Below are positions 43,644 through 55,440 of a DNA stretch of 64,000 nt, piece by piece. The stretch lies in contig OZ035962.1 of the NCBI GenBank assembly GCA_964034945.1, positions 18,455,530 through 18,519,529 of the forward strand, given 5' to 3'. This DNA is from Chrysopilus asiliformis (Eukaryota > Arthropoda > Insecta > Diptera > Rhagionidae). The translations under genes and the position numbers were made by a program. The notes beneath the pieces are model-generated. The model worked only from the letters and a program-made list of their open reading frames with translations. It did no database searches and was not told where the DNA came from. Every line of letters begins with the position of its first letter. Positions within the stretch are counted from its first letter, which is position 1.

Positions 43644-45286
43644 ATTTAAAAATATATAATGTAATGTATTTTTTTTTCTTTTTACGATTTTTACGTATCT
43701 TGAACGGTTCTCGAGATATTTGAAAAAAAAGTATTTTTCAGATTTTTTTTCCCGAAAATAAATATTGCAGAGGAATGTTTTGAGTTGATCACAACTGATA
43801 TTTTAAATAATATGTATGCCTGATGATTTCTCAAAAAAAAAAAAAAAAAAAATTGCAAAGGAGCACAAAATTAAAAATAAGGCAACATGGCTGTCCTCAT
43901 TGGTATCGTAGTTCAGTTTATAGCATTTTTTCCCATTAAACAATCTACCGATATTCTCTGATTTTTTGTTTAACACACAAAAAGTCGGTTTCTTGATTTT
44001 TATTAGAATTTTAATTAAACATCGATTGTTGAAAAAGTCATCAAATTTACGAGAAAAAGTGTCAAAATAAAAATCAAATTGACTTGAATTTTATGATAAT
44101 TATATTTAAATTTGTTTTGACACTGGCGATTCAAAGTGTACATTGGCTTTTTAAGCAATATAATCAAAGTGAAGACTTTGTCAATAACAATATTCACAGT
44201 ATTCAATTGACACCACCATACGACCATAAGTACGCTCTCTTAAGGCAATTTATCCAATTGCGAGTCATAATATCGCTACAATATTCATAATAGCATATAG
44301 AAAAAAACATTTTATTTGAGCACCTCGAAAGCACAAAAAAAAAATAATACATTTGAGACTTTATAAGTAAAATGTTTATTGTTATTGTGCAACAATGACT
44401 GCTGCATATTTTCCAATCAATGCGTCAAGAAAGCTGTTTTTCAGGAATTTGACCGAAAAAAAGAAAATGTGACTGATCCCAACAACCTGTATCTTTTATG
44501 CTGGTCGACCCAAGACCATTGATTGAGTCTGGGTTGGAATTGTGAATCTGTGACTGGGATCGACTCATTCCGATGTGAATGAACTTAAGGTAAACAATTT
44601 CGCTGTTATTTCGATGCTTTAGCACAAGGCCAGGGTAACCCAGGTTAACTTCAGAAACGCAATTTTTACCTCACCGGCACCGATTTTATCGTAGCAAATG
44701 ACTGAAACGAAAGGGGATTACATGTTCGACAAACAAAAGAATATCACAACTTCCAAATACAGAAGAGTCACTGCACTTTGCAACTCAAAAATTGTAAAAC
44801 CACGCTAAGACACCAAAGATAAACTTTTTAATTTTAACTTTCTTATATGCAGAGTTGAATAAAGTATTGCTGTCGCTGAAACTGGAATTTTGCACAGACG
44901 AGTTCTGCGTATAAATTAAGACCAAAATCAAAACAAAACAAATCCCATACTTTCCGAAAATTCGTAGAAAAAAGTGCTTAGTAATGGATTTCGCATAACT
45001 ATTTAATTCCAAATGGAAAAATAAATTTTATGGCTATCCCTATACACTATTTTACCGTCAATTTTTATAAAAACTTAACTTTTCCATACAACAAATTCCA
45101 ATTAGAGAAAATATTGAAAAATGTTATCAGTACAAATGGAAAACTGCCGTTTTCCAATAGATGGCGCTAGCAGTAAAATGCTGGTGAAAAATGTCAGATC
45201 AGAAACGTCAAATGATAAGCTAGGCATTTGGCAACAACTCCTTATCATTAAATTTGTGAATTTTTATCGGTGTCATATATTTTGTT
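43644..45286. other. AT-rich sequence, nothing recognised
   Basis: An A-tract sits at 43832-43850. Frames at 44015-44625 and 44785-45012 lack motifs. The last ~150 bp probably is the 5' part of the mariner element that follows, but I could not pair its TIRs. Confidence 0.35.
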
Positions 45287-46065
45287 GTGCGTGAAATGTT
45301 GAAATTTGAGCCAAATGATCGTCATTTGCGGGAAGTTTTGCTTTTTGCCTTCAATTCGAAAAAATCTGCGGTTGAGGTGAGTCGAATGATTTTAGAAACT
45401 TGTGGTGAGGCTACTATTAGTGAAAGAATGCGTCGCGAATCGTTTCAACGATGCAAAAGTGGTGATTTTGACGTGGAAGATAAGGAGCGTCCCGGACCGG
45501 CGAAAAAGTTTGAAGACGCAGAATTCGAGGTATTACAATTTAGATGAAGATCCATGTCGAATGCAACAAGAACTTGCAGATTCATTGGGCGTGACTCAAA
45601 AAGCGATTTCCCATCGTTTGAAAGCCTTGGGAATAATCCAAAAGCAAGGAAATTCGGTGCCGATAGATGTCGAACGGGATCGAACGGCAACCGGATGAAA
45701 CTATCACAGGAGCTCACTGTCGAACACAACTAATGCATTTGAGACGAGCATTGAGGGAAAAGCGGCCACAATTCGAGCAAAGACATGACAAAGTGATTCT
45801 GCAGCACGACAACGCTCGGCTTCATGTTGCTAATGTCATTGAAGCCTATCTGGAAACACTAAATTGGGACGTTCTACCCCACCCGCCGTATTCTCCAGAC
45901 ATTGCCCCTTCTGAATACCACCTGTTCCGATCGATGACGCATGGCCTGATTGAGCAGCACTTCTGATCTTCCGGAGAGACTAAAAATTCGGTCGACTTGT
46001 GGATTGCCTCAAGAGACGAGCAGTTTTTTCGACGCGGAATCCGCCTCCAAAAGACGCCTCAAATA
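45287..46065 (+). pseudogene. mariner transposase relic, internally deleted
   Basis: MLKFEPNDRHLREVLLFAFN opens the helix-turn-helix half, and a frame shift at about 45540 leads to DEDPCRMQQELADSLGVTQK and HRLKALGIIQKQG. The segment with the first catalytic D is deleted. A third frame then gives FEQRHDKVILQHDNARLHVA, PPYSPDIAPSEYHLFRSM and, after another stop, DLWIASRDEQFFRRGIRL. The second D (HDNA) is present. At the third catalytic position, 34 residues on, the codon reads E (PSE) where mariner normally has D (PSD). It is dead, but the family assignment is firm. Confidence 0.88.
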
Positions 46066-46066
46066 G

Positions 46067-46160
46067 CAAAATTAACAGCTTCAAGCTTTATGCGAGCGCC
46101 ACCTGACGGCAATTTATCCGTCGACAAATCTTCGAGAGGAGTTTTCTTTCTCCCTCGAAC
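46067..46160 (-). repeat. R1-related fragment
   Basis: GCTTCAAGCTTTATGCGAGC, ACAAATCTTCGAGAGGAG and TTTTCTTTCTCC match, in reverse orientation, 38885-38965. It interrupts the expected mariner C-terminus. Confidence 0.5.
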
Positions 46161-46282
46161 TTTATGTCTCAAGAAAATTTTGATTTAGTATTTATAAGAA
46201 AGTCATCTGTTGATCATATCCGATTTTTTTTTATTTCTCTCACTTTTTGAGTTTTGAAAGAAGTTGACTCACTGAAGGTGTA

Positions 46283-46392
46283 CAAGTTATCGAGTCCGTT
46301 GCACTGTCGGCTATTGCACTATCAAATTGCACTGAGGCGGCGATTCCAAAACACGGCGGCGCGGCGGCGGCACAACAAAATGCATTATTCGG
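46283..46392 (+). CDS. Possible short host exon (unidentified)
   Basis: A GC-richer patch gives an uninterrupted plus frame VQVIESVALSAIALSNCT, EAAIPKHGGAAAAQQNALF, ended by TTCGGTAAGTCG, a consensus splice donor at 46393. A pyrimidine tract (46225-46245) and AG choices precede it, and a TGA limits the frame at about 46263. I do not recognise the peptide. The alternative is a GCG-rich transposon end like those of H2; a minus-strand frame is also open. Confidence 0.22.
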
Positions 46393-49060
46393 TAAGTCGA
46401 TACACCTTACATTGTCTCTGATTCTTCTACTTTTCGAAAAATTCGACAACTTTGATCGTTTCGTTGAGTAATAAATGCATGGTTCAAGGTCATTAAACCA
46501 CGTTTTTTTTAGATAAGTTCAACGAAATGTACAATTTTGGATTTCTGTCATTGATCGTTATATTCTTGTGGGCTTTATAAAAGTCTTGTGGGCTTACGTG
46601 TTTAAATTTAAATTTTATAATTAAGTTGTAAAATTTAAATTTAAATACGTAAAGTTTTATTCTCAAAGCTTTGTTTAAACATATCTTATGTCTACGTTTC
46701 TGCACAATTTACCTGATGAAAAAAGTATTAGTTAATATTTTTCTGTCTGATTCAGGAGTGCTCGAGAAATGTTTTTTTCGAAGGACACCCCGCCCGACAA
46801 ATCGCCCATAGACGTACATACATTAAATTTTGGATAAGTGCAACAAATTCAAATCGTTGATTTTCAACGAGATTAAAATTTTCTTCCATGATTTTGTCAA
46901 ATTACTTGAACAAGCTTATCGGCTAGACTTTATGGCAGAGTTCTAGTATAACAACGTCCACCTCTGGCATCGTTTCTCCGAGCCTGCGTGGCGCTTTAGG
47001 CATCATCTTGAGACATTTAATAGTTAATTGCAATAAATTCGGCCCCACAAAGTTCAAAATATGAAGATACGCTTCTCTAGCAACTGTTCCGTCAATTTAA
47101 GGTTGGATTCCCTTACCGACCTCTTTTCCTGAGACAGTGTGGTTTACTTAAGGCGTCCTAGGGAAGTTTTTAAGGTGGCCAGACACGGTTTTTTTAGAGC
47201 TGCATTTTGGTGTCCTGGGCCTATTCCAAAAAGAACAAAAATACTTCTGGACGTCTCGAAATAAAGAGCTTTCGGAGAAAAAGAGAGAGGGTGGCAACCC
47301 TAATTTAAGGGTATATTAGACCTTGGCTTTTAAATATTTCGTCTGCGGCACCATAGTTTCCATCTGTATGGATTTTTTTACTAAAAATTTTGACTGCGGC
47401 GCAACTTTTGTTGCATGCCGAGGAATTAGGATACATTTTTTAACTAGATAATCCCAAACAAAAATTGAGGCTATCAGAGCAAAAGTGGCCTAACCCACAT
47501 GTCGAAACAACGATTTTTTTTGTGTTTGAATCACTCTTGCGAGTGAGTTTTTAGTTAAAAATGTTTGAATGCACAAAAGATCATTTAAATATTGAGTAAT
47601 AAACTCTACACAATTTTTTTTTTTTCGAAAAATCAATAATAGTACAAAAGTGGAAAACCTTCAAAAGCTCGATTATGTGACTTGGGCCACTTTTGCTCTC
47701 AACGTCTCAATTAAGACAAACCTCTTCTCTCTGGTCGGTTTTTCAAAATATCCAAGTATACACAAAAATGCGTTTTATTAATTTTTTTTAGAAAAAGGAG
47801 GGGATGTCAAATACAGGACATCGATTTGCCTTGGCACAGCTTTGTTTGCCTTCACTCCCATATCCCGGCGAACTTGGGAATCATGTAAAACACTTTCAAA
47901 TTAAGCCAGCAATATAAAAATGACTAGAATCGAACACAGCGCTAAAATTGTTAAAAAACTAATATAACTTACCGAAATATGTACCCATGAGAGGGAAATC
48001 TTTTCAAACCCGATTTCGATACAAACAAAATGTGAAATGAATTCAATATTAATTCATGTCAAAACTCATCTTTATTATGCTCTTCAGAATTGAAAATTGT
48101 CAGTAAAACGTATTGAAATCGAAATCAAAACATCCTTTTAATCACCAGGACAAAGGGGTCTGTGTGCAGAAAAAAAGTCGATATGCAAAAACCGAAAAAT
48201 ACATACCGATATGCTATACATATGTAGTTGAACAAGCTAAATATGTATCTATTTTTCAAAAAAAAAAAAAAAAAGTAAACATAGTCCTTTAAATTGATTT
48301 ATATTTGAATGGTGTACTATTGCACACGCAGATTTTCATATGAATATCTATTGTTGTGGCTCCTATTGAATAGAAATCATCCTTGTATCCCTCATCCATT
48401 GTCAGGATAATAAATTAAAAAATAAGCAACCGTACCTATACTATTTCTGTATTGGTAACAGGTTTGTTTTTGGCGAATTTGTTTTTGAAGGGGATCGATA
48501 TCTTTTGAAATTCCAAAAAGAAAAGTCAAACACGTTATAATGATGTGATAAATGCTACTAAGTAGATTTTGTATGAAATGCAGAAAATACATTTAACAGT
48601 TGAATGGCCTCCTTATGATCACCGTAAACGTCAACCCCAAATTTGCAATTCCCTTAAATCGATATTCTATCAAAATGAACATACCTAGGTCCATGGCAAA
48701 ATTCAATCGCAGGTAGAAGTTTTTGTGCGAATTCGAAGGGATCAGAAAAAAAAAACCCTTTGAGGACTCTATGATTGCATAATCCTTATGGCTGACAATA
48801 TAATTTTATGCTAATAAAATTGTATTCATTTATAAATATTTGCAGTCAGGGGTAATTATTTTTAGAACTGGGAAAAATATAGGATGGGTATTTCGTATAA
48901 ATACTTTAACCCAAATCAGTCAAGGTTAATTTTATCTTTAATCCACCTAGATGGTGACTGCTATTATCCATGTTAGAAATTTTTTTAATAAAATGAAAAC
49001 ATTTTCAGTTCATTCTTAATTTTTTAACATAATAAAACATAATTAAAGATACAATTTCCA
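46393..49060. other. AT-rich sequence, nothing recognised
   Basis: Longest stretch without an identified element. It contains A-tracts (48260-48275) and an inverted TTTAAATTTAAATTTTATAA patch near 46600. 46960-47440 is less AT-rich with no open frame. No TIR pairs or domain signatures were seen. Confidence 0.35.
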
Positions 49061-49067
49061 GGGTGTC

Positions 49068-49646
49068 GTCAAATACTCTATGTGAGGATAAACGAAATTT
49101 TTTTTTTTTTTTGTGGGTGGGAGAGGAGGGAAGGGTTGGTCCGATTGGTTTTTATGTATGGAAAAGTTATGTAAAATCATATTCTAAACACATTTTGTCT
49201 TTAGAAATCTTTTGATATGATGCAACATTTTCGAGAAAACCGAGCAGAACTATTTAATTTGCATGGTGGAGAAGGAATGGTCCAATCTGCTTTTGATGTA
49301 TGCATGAGTTATGTAAAATCCTCATTTGTAGGTGCGAGGGGAAAACAATTGGTCTGATTTTGCTCGTTCCGTCCTAAACGCAACTTCGAAAAATGTCAAG
49401 TATGTAGCACAATACCCTCGTAAGTTATGGTGTTCACGGACAGACAGACAGACAGGCGGAGAGACAGATGGATGGACATGTGGAAACCAAATTCTTTTGC
49501 CATCCCAAACAGCCTGGTGTAGTTTATTTTTCTGTACGACAATTGGTTCGATGCGTTACAAACGGTATACTAAATCTAATATATACTCCTATTTGATTCC
49601 CATATCATATCATATCATATGATACTAATATATAAAAATGAGTTGG

Positions 49647-49685
<39 letters not shown>

Positions 49686-50081
49686 TCCTCTTTCACGCAG
49701 AAACGGCTGAACCGATTGACTGGAAATTTGGCATGAGTATCTGTTGTAGTTCTGGTTCCAACATAGGCCTACGGAAAAGTAGCGCGAGGGGTGGGGAGAG
49801 TAAGGGGAGGGGGTAAAGTGATTTCGAAACTTAGTGTTTGCGCTATGTTACTCTTTCGCGGGGAAACTACTGAACCGATTGGCCTGAAATTTGGCATAGA
49901 TGTTCATCGGGGGTCCAGCCCCAACATAGATCCATTAAAAAGTAGCCCGAGAGGTGGGGGAGGGGGTAAAGTGATCTCGAAACTTAGCTCTTCCTCTATG
50001 TTACCCTTTCGCGAAGAAACGCGCAGCCGGAGGCCGTGTATCACGTGGGGGGTTCGGGGCGCAGCCCCTAGTAGAGTATAA
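49068..50081 (+). mobile_element. Family-A mini-me-like repeat, interrupted by Helitron
   Basis: From TTTCCAGGGTGTCGTCAAAT and ACTCTATGTGAGGA through two GGTCCGATT/GATGTATGGAA blocks, a GACR tract (49438-49475), GGTTCGATGCGTTACAAACG and a CATAT pentamer run. The expected terminal TAGAGTATAAA is displaced to 50072-50082 by the Helitron. Confidence 0.7.
49625..50071 (+). mobile_element. Non-autonomous Helitron with duplicated core
   Basis: The head TAATATATAAAAATGAGTTG leads into a (CTGT)n tract. The 3' end GGGGCGCAGCCCCTAG forms a short hairpin and finishes CTAG before T (50072). Two tandem units of about 155 bp (start TTTCACGCAGAAACGGCTG / TTTCGCGGGGAAACTACTG) share ACCGATTG.C..GAAATTTGGC. 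The exact 5' base is uncertain because the usual TC is changed. Confidence 0.65.
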
Positions 50082-50329
50082 AAATTAATCTCAAAACTAT
50101 ACCGGTGACCCTGAGACGGATGTGCCGAAGATGGTCAAAATAAGGTAGGTTACAAGATTTGAACCTAACTTACAATTGAAAAATAAAAAAAACTTGTAAC
50201 AATAATAATACTGACTCGTAATGACATAATTAAAGAAAAAATCGCAATTAATTTCCTTGCCGTTAAATTGACAAACAGTTAAACCAGGTTTCTGAGTTTT
50301 ATATTTTTTAAAAGCATTTATTTAGGTTG

Positions 50330-50680
50330 CCTTCGTTCGTATCTGTTTGTTTGTCTGTTTGTAATTTTGTCGTTAGTCTGTTAGAGTCAAATCATGCAAT
50401 CTAATTTGTTTCACTTTCGCACATCCGATTGACTTGAAATTATGCACTCATATGTAAATTCGATGACGAGACAATATTTCCACTATTCCGTCCTTGTAAG
50501 GATAAGGGAAGGTACTGTCAGGATAACGCGATTATCTTTTTCGTCAAATTTTCCGGAAAAAATTTCATCTGGGGGTTTTGGGCTCGCTGAATCCGATTCT
50601 GACATTAAGAAATCTGTAAGGATAAGGGAAAGTCCTGTAAGGATACCGTGATTATCCTTTTCCTCAAATTGTTTTATAGT
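50330..50680 (+). mobile_element. Decayed Helitron-like fragment
   Basis: GTTCGTATCTGTTTGTTTG head-like sequence is followed by GATTGACTTGAAATTATGC and the unit AAGGATAACGCGATTATC ... GGGGGTTTTGGGCTCGCTGA shared with 31921-32330. No CTRR end was identified. Confidence 0.45.
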
Positions 50681-52099
50681 CTGATAGACATTTTTACGAC
50701 CGGAGAGAGTATTTCCAACTGAAAGGTAATATTGAAGACGTCTTCAAGACGTCGTGAAAGTATTCTTAGGGCTTTGTACTCCTTGGACGTAGAGTATAAG
50801 AAGAGACTTTTTATTGTTCGGGAATTTCATAAACGACAGGATCAAAAGATAAATTTTTTATTGTTCTGGAATTTTATAAATATTTTTATATTGTTTTTGT
50901 AATTTAAGTAACTACTGATGGCTTCTTTAATAAAAGACATTTCCAACTGATAAATAAAAATTGTTTCCTACAGCCAATCAATGTTAAGCGCAAAAAATTT
51001 TATCAAATATTATGTTGGGCAATTTTAAAAACCGTATAATATTCTGGATATTGTCAAAAAAGACCTTTTATATATACATACATATATTTTTTTAAATTCG
51101 TTTTATATCGCATGAATATGATATTATTTTACATACTTTTATAGTTCACTATAACGCCAATCAAGAAAGAAATACTTCATTTTAAATAAAACGTACACGC
51201 AGAGTTCCTGAAAGCAGCCGGAGGCCATCAGCGATTTCTCAAAACGATTGACGGTAGAAAAAACAACAAATCACATCATAAATTCTTGTAAACAACGAAG
51301 CAATAGCAAAAAGATAGTTCATTCGATGAATACAAATATGCTGTTGAGTATAGCATCCTTTGCAGAAAATCTTCCAAGAAAAACAAACAACAGAAAAAAG
51401 GACCTGCCTGGGTATGAGTTCATTCGCATTCAGACAGCTAAATCTCAAGTCGTCAGAACTTAGCGCATAATGCGGTGGTACTGTAAACCCCAAATTACAA
51501 TAACTCGTCATTTTCCATCTTTCCCGACAACATATAGAGTGGATGAATGAATGGACGAACGACGTGAGCCCTTTATTTTCAGTGAAGTATGCAAACATTG
51601 ATGATACCATCATATATGAGTTCAACACTGACGTATTATATATGCATATAGAGAGGTAATATTTAAATGTAATTGCATTTAATGACAATTCTATGACGTG
51701 TAATTTAATATCATTAAAGACCCGTATAAATTTTTACAAGGAAGATGCCATCCAACAGCAATCTTTATTCGACTAAAAAGTTTTTTTTATTCACTAAATA
51801 AATTCGCATCAATTATATTGAATTCCGTCTTCGTGAATTTAACAGATTTTAAATCTTCGATATAATTATGATCTGGTTGATCTGCATTTTTAAGTGGTTT
51901 ACATGATATGCCGTGCTTAATTAAAAAATTAATTAAAAACCATAATTGGAAGAAAAATTATACGGCAGTAATGATAAAAAAAATAATGATTTCATATTTA
52001 AAATACAAAGTTTTAAGTGAATTGTAATTGCATTCAAGCTTTGTAGTTTTAGTATTGAATACAGGGTGACTAAAAAACTTCGAAAACAGGGCAAAATTA
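50681..52099. other. AT-rich sequence, nothing recognised
   Basis: A 149-codon minus frame (51239-51688) is the longest non-repetitive frame in the window, but it shows no domain, its composition follows local AT content, and no splice or promoter support was found. The rest is featureless. Confidence 0.35.
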
Positions 52100-52260
52100 T
52101 GTCATATTGGAAAATTTATGAGAGTAAAATGTGTCTAGTATATGATTTTACATAATTCATCCATACATCAAAATCCAATCGGACCACTGCATTCAGAATC
52201 AGATTTTACATAACTTATCTATACATCAAAATCCGCTTGGACCACTCCGTTCCACACTGA
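52100..52260 (-). repeat. Family-A fragment
   Basis: Two tandem ATCCATACATCAAAATCC...GGACCACT blocks are the left half of family A in reverse. It abuts the satellite. Confidence 0.6.
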
Positions 52261-52263
52261 TTA

Positions 52264-52953
52264 CCTGACTGATTGACTGACTGATTGACTGACTGATTGA
52301 CTGACTGATTGACTGACTGATTGACTGACTGATTGACTGACTGATTGACTGACTGATTGACTGACTAATTGACTGACTGATTGACTGACTGATTGACTGA
52401 CTGATTGACTGACTGATTGACTGACTGATTGACTGACTGATTGACTGACTGATTGACTGACTGATTGACTGACTGATTGACTGACTGATTGACTGACTGA
52501 TTGACTGACTGATTGACTGACTGATTGACTGACTGATTGACTGACTGATTGACTGACTGATTGACTGACTGATTGACTGACTGATTGACTGACTGATTGA
52601 CTGACTGATTGACTGACTGATTGACTGACTGATTGACTGACTGATTGACTGACTGATTTACTGACTGATTGACTGACTGATTGACTGACTGATTGACTGA
52701 CTGATTGACTGACTGATTGACTGACTGATTGACTGACTGATTGACTGACTGATTGACTGACTGATTGACTGACTGATTGACTGACTGATTGACTGACCGA
52801 CTGATTTATTGACTGATTGACTGACAGATTGACCGACTGATTGACTGACTGATTGACTGACTGATTGACTGACTGAGTGATTGACCGACTGATTGATTGA
52901 CTGATTAACTGACTGAATGACTGACTGATTGACTGAATGATTGACTGACTGAC
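52264..52953. repeat. Dodecamer satellite (GATTGACTGACT)n
   Basis: About 690 bp. From 52266 to about 52800 some 45 copies of the 12-mer run almost without variation (single changes near 52366 and 52658). The last 150 bp are degenerate, with GATTTATTG, CCGACTG and GAATGA variants. The SQSI-repeat reading frame on the minus strand is a by-product. Confidence 0.95.
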
Positions 52954-53094
52954 TTATGTCCCATCCATCACGGAGGCGCTCACTAAGACGGGGTTTTCGC
53001 AATTTTACCGCTAAGAGGATAAACGGGGGGCAAAGATGGTCTTGGTGTTTTAAAATCTTGATTTTCGTCATGAATCCTGCGTTACTCGGGAGTT

Positions 53095-53710
53095 TTCGGG
53101 GTCGCTGATCACGAATCCGGTGTTAGAATTTTAAAAATCCTAACGAAAGGTCCTGTAAGGATAAAGCAAATATCCTTTTTCCAGTTTTCCCCGGAAAAAA
53201 TTCGCACTAGGGTGTTTTTGGGGTCGCTAATTACGAATCCGGTGTTAGAATGGAACTAGAGATCCTGCAAGGATAAGATTTTCCACAAATTTTTTCTTAG
53301 TTCTTTCCGGTTTTTTTGGTATTCTAATGGTTCAACCACAATGAAGGCGGCAAGCGACCGCGGCGACGGCGGGCGGCATGGCGCCGCAACACATACCGCC
53401 GAGCCAGCTACAATGATAGCGGCACCGTCGACATATGCTTCTGTCTTGCGAAATCGAAACGTCAAAACATCTGCATAGAATGTGGCGCCGAATGTGGTGG
53501 TTTTCATAAAACATTTTGGGCGGCGGCGGAAAGTTTCACTTTGTTTCAAACTCGGCAGCGACGGAAAAAGTGCGCTGCCGTTGCCACTGTATTGTAGCAG
53601 CTATCGTTGCGCTACGTTAGTGCAAAAAAAAATGCCGCCCGCTGCCGCTTGCCGCCTTCACTGCGGTTGAACCATAAAACTTACACAAAACATTTTAACC
53701 CGGCAACGAC
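53095..53710 (+). mobile_element. Helitron relic holding MITE H2 copy C
   Basis: Two diverged units with CGGGGTCGCTGATCACGAATC and TTTTTGGGGTCGCTAATTACG, plus AGGTCCTGTAAGGATAAAGC. It resumes after the MITE with AACCCGGCAACGACGTG, which parallels the CCCGGCAACGACTAG end of 30023-30510 with a lost CTAG. Confidence 0.6.
53328..53674 (-). mobile_element. PIF/Harbinger-type MITE H2, copy C (MADF deleted)
   Basis: TIRs are TGGTTCAACCACAATGAAGG and GCGGTTGAACCA, flanked by TAA (53325-53327, 53675-53677). Relative to copies A and B it is about 210 bp shorter. The sequence passes from GCATATGCTTCTGTC-like to TTGCGAAATCGAAACG directly, removing the whole MADF coding stretch and one ACCACATTCGGCGCC unit. 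Confidence 0.9.
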
Positions 53711-53899
53711 GTGTATGCAAGCTACTATTAGAATATAATAAAACTGTCAAAGCTTTCGAAAATAAATTATTTGATCGAAACTAGTAGTGATTGTTACTGC
53801 TTGGTGATAACGACACCATCAGTCTGAACTTGTAACAAAACGGCTGCATTTTAATTCCGAAACTGCTCATTTTATAGTTGTCTTGCGCATAAAAAAAGT

Positions 53900-54330
53900 T
53901 TGAGACATTGAAATTTTCTAGACTTTTGTGTCTTACAAGAACTTTGTATCTAAAACCGTTTTCGAGATATACCGTTATTTAAAAAAATCAATTTTTTGCA
54001 ATTATCTCAAAAACTAACGGTTCTTCTGTAGTTCAATGTATGCGCCGAATTAAATGTAATAACGATTCCCATAATTGTGTGTTTTATGGTTATCCGCTAC
54101 CTTTTACCGTTATTGAGGTATTTTCATTAAAAGTAAAATAATATATTTTTGCGAATTTCTCGTAAACGGACGATTCCTCGTAAAAATGGTTAAAGGAAGA
54201 GTTAAAGATATAAAAATTCTCTATAAATTTTACCGTAAATCGAGATCTTTTAACATGATCGAGGATTTCCAAATTTCGTGCAAAAAAGTGATGTTTAATA
54301 TAAGCTAATATATTATTTGTCGGGTTATAG
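53900..54330. repeat. Repeat family C copy
   Basis: Contains CGAGATATACCGTTATTTAA, TCTCAAAAACTAACGGTTC, CCTTTTACCGTTATTGAGG and AATTGCGCAGGAACGTAAG. Aligns with 58320-58740 over most of its length. Internal motifs (ACGGTT / AACCGT variants) recur every 40-60 bp. Source element unknown. Confidence 0.55.
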
Positions 54331-55289
54331 TGTAAATTGCGCAGGAACGTAAGTTTTATATAAGAAAATCATGTGGTGTTCACTGCAGATATTTTTATTA
54401 ACTTTTAACCGGCATGTTGTTGAACATGTTATAAATGATGTGTAATGTGCGTGCATCAATTATTAAAAGTGAGAAGATATTGTTTTGAATCAGATTTAAT
54501 TTTATGCTTTTAAAATTGCGCAAAGCGTCCATAAATACTTGTAGCTAAGGCGGAAGAAGCTGAACGTTGGTTGCAAAATAAAAGCATAACTTAAATATCA
54601 AAGGATATTGTGTTTTCTATGTAGTTTAAGAGGATGAAATATATATTTATTTGGAACGCCACGGGCATTTAAAGATTCATGAGATCCAATAATAATTAAC
54701 TACACCTCAGGTAAAAATTTATTCGTTGAGCTCCCTGAAATTAGCTGTTATACATCTTCTCGAGTGATATTAATGATTTGACGCACGGTAAACGCAAATT
54801 GATTGAACGTTTCATTACTGGACCTGCCTTGATATGCTAAGCTAAACCTGCCAAGATTTAAATAAATCTTTTTGTTAAACAACCTGCAATAAAGAAATTA
54901 GTTATAATCCGCAATTTCAAAGTAGCAAAGGATCTTTAATGGAAATTCGTTTTTAATTAGAAATCTCATTCAGCATTGGTCGGGGTATTATTCACTCATT
55001 ATGCATATTATCTCGAAAACGGTTCTAACGATTTTAATGAAATTCAAGCGTAGGTAAAAGTTTGAGCTATTCATGTAGAAGTCGATTTCGAAGGAAATTA
55101 GTTTTGGTCATGTAAGGGTACGTATAAAAGAGTAAAAAATTGCTAAAACTTGGTGACATCAAGTATTTCTGTAAACTCAAATACAAAACTTTCATTGTCG
55201 GAATCAGTAGTATGTAAATTGTTTGCGAAACGTATTTTACGTATCTGTTTACACGTATAAAATTAATTGTACCAGGCACTAAAACCATA
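54331..55289. other. AT-rich sequence, nothing recognised
   Basis: Low-repeat DNA; no coding support. Confidence 0.4.
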
Positions 55290-55440
55290 GTAACCAGTGT
55301 AAAGAATGTAAGGAACAATGTAAGGAATGTAAACAATATAGAGAATGTAAAGTGTTTAAACAATGTAGATAATGTAAACAATACAAATAATATTGAGAAT
55401 GTAAGCAATGTAACGAATGTAAACAATGTAAACAATTGGG
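55290..55440. repeat. (GTAAACAAT)n-type degenerate minisatellite
   Basis: About fourteen degenerate units such as AATGTAAGG, AATGTAAAC and AATATAGAG, 9-12 bp each. It explains the F/L/T-rich minus-strand frame (55067-55471). Confidence 0.7.

Noticed and set aside
49630..49690. CRISPR-like regular repeats or other prokaryotic array
   Set aside because: The repeats in the window are tetramer, octamer or dodecamer microsatellites without spacers; the organism is eukaryotic.
51239..51688. 149-codon minus-strand frame, longest outside repeats
   Set aside because: No domain, signal or splice context, composition tracks AT bias; a frame of this length is not remarkable in 64 kb.
52658..53071. 137-codon minus-strand frame with SQSI repeats
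   Set aside because: Product of the 12-bp satellite, whose length is a multiple of three.
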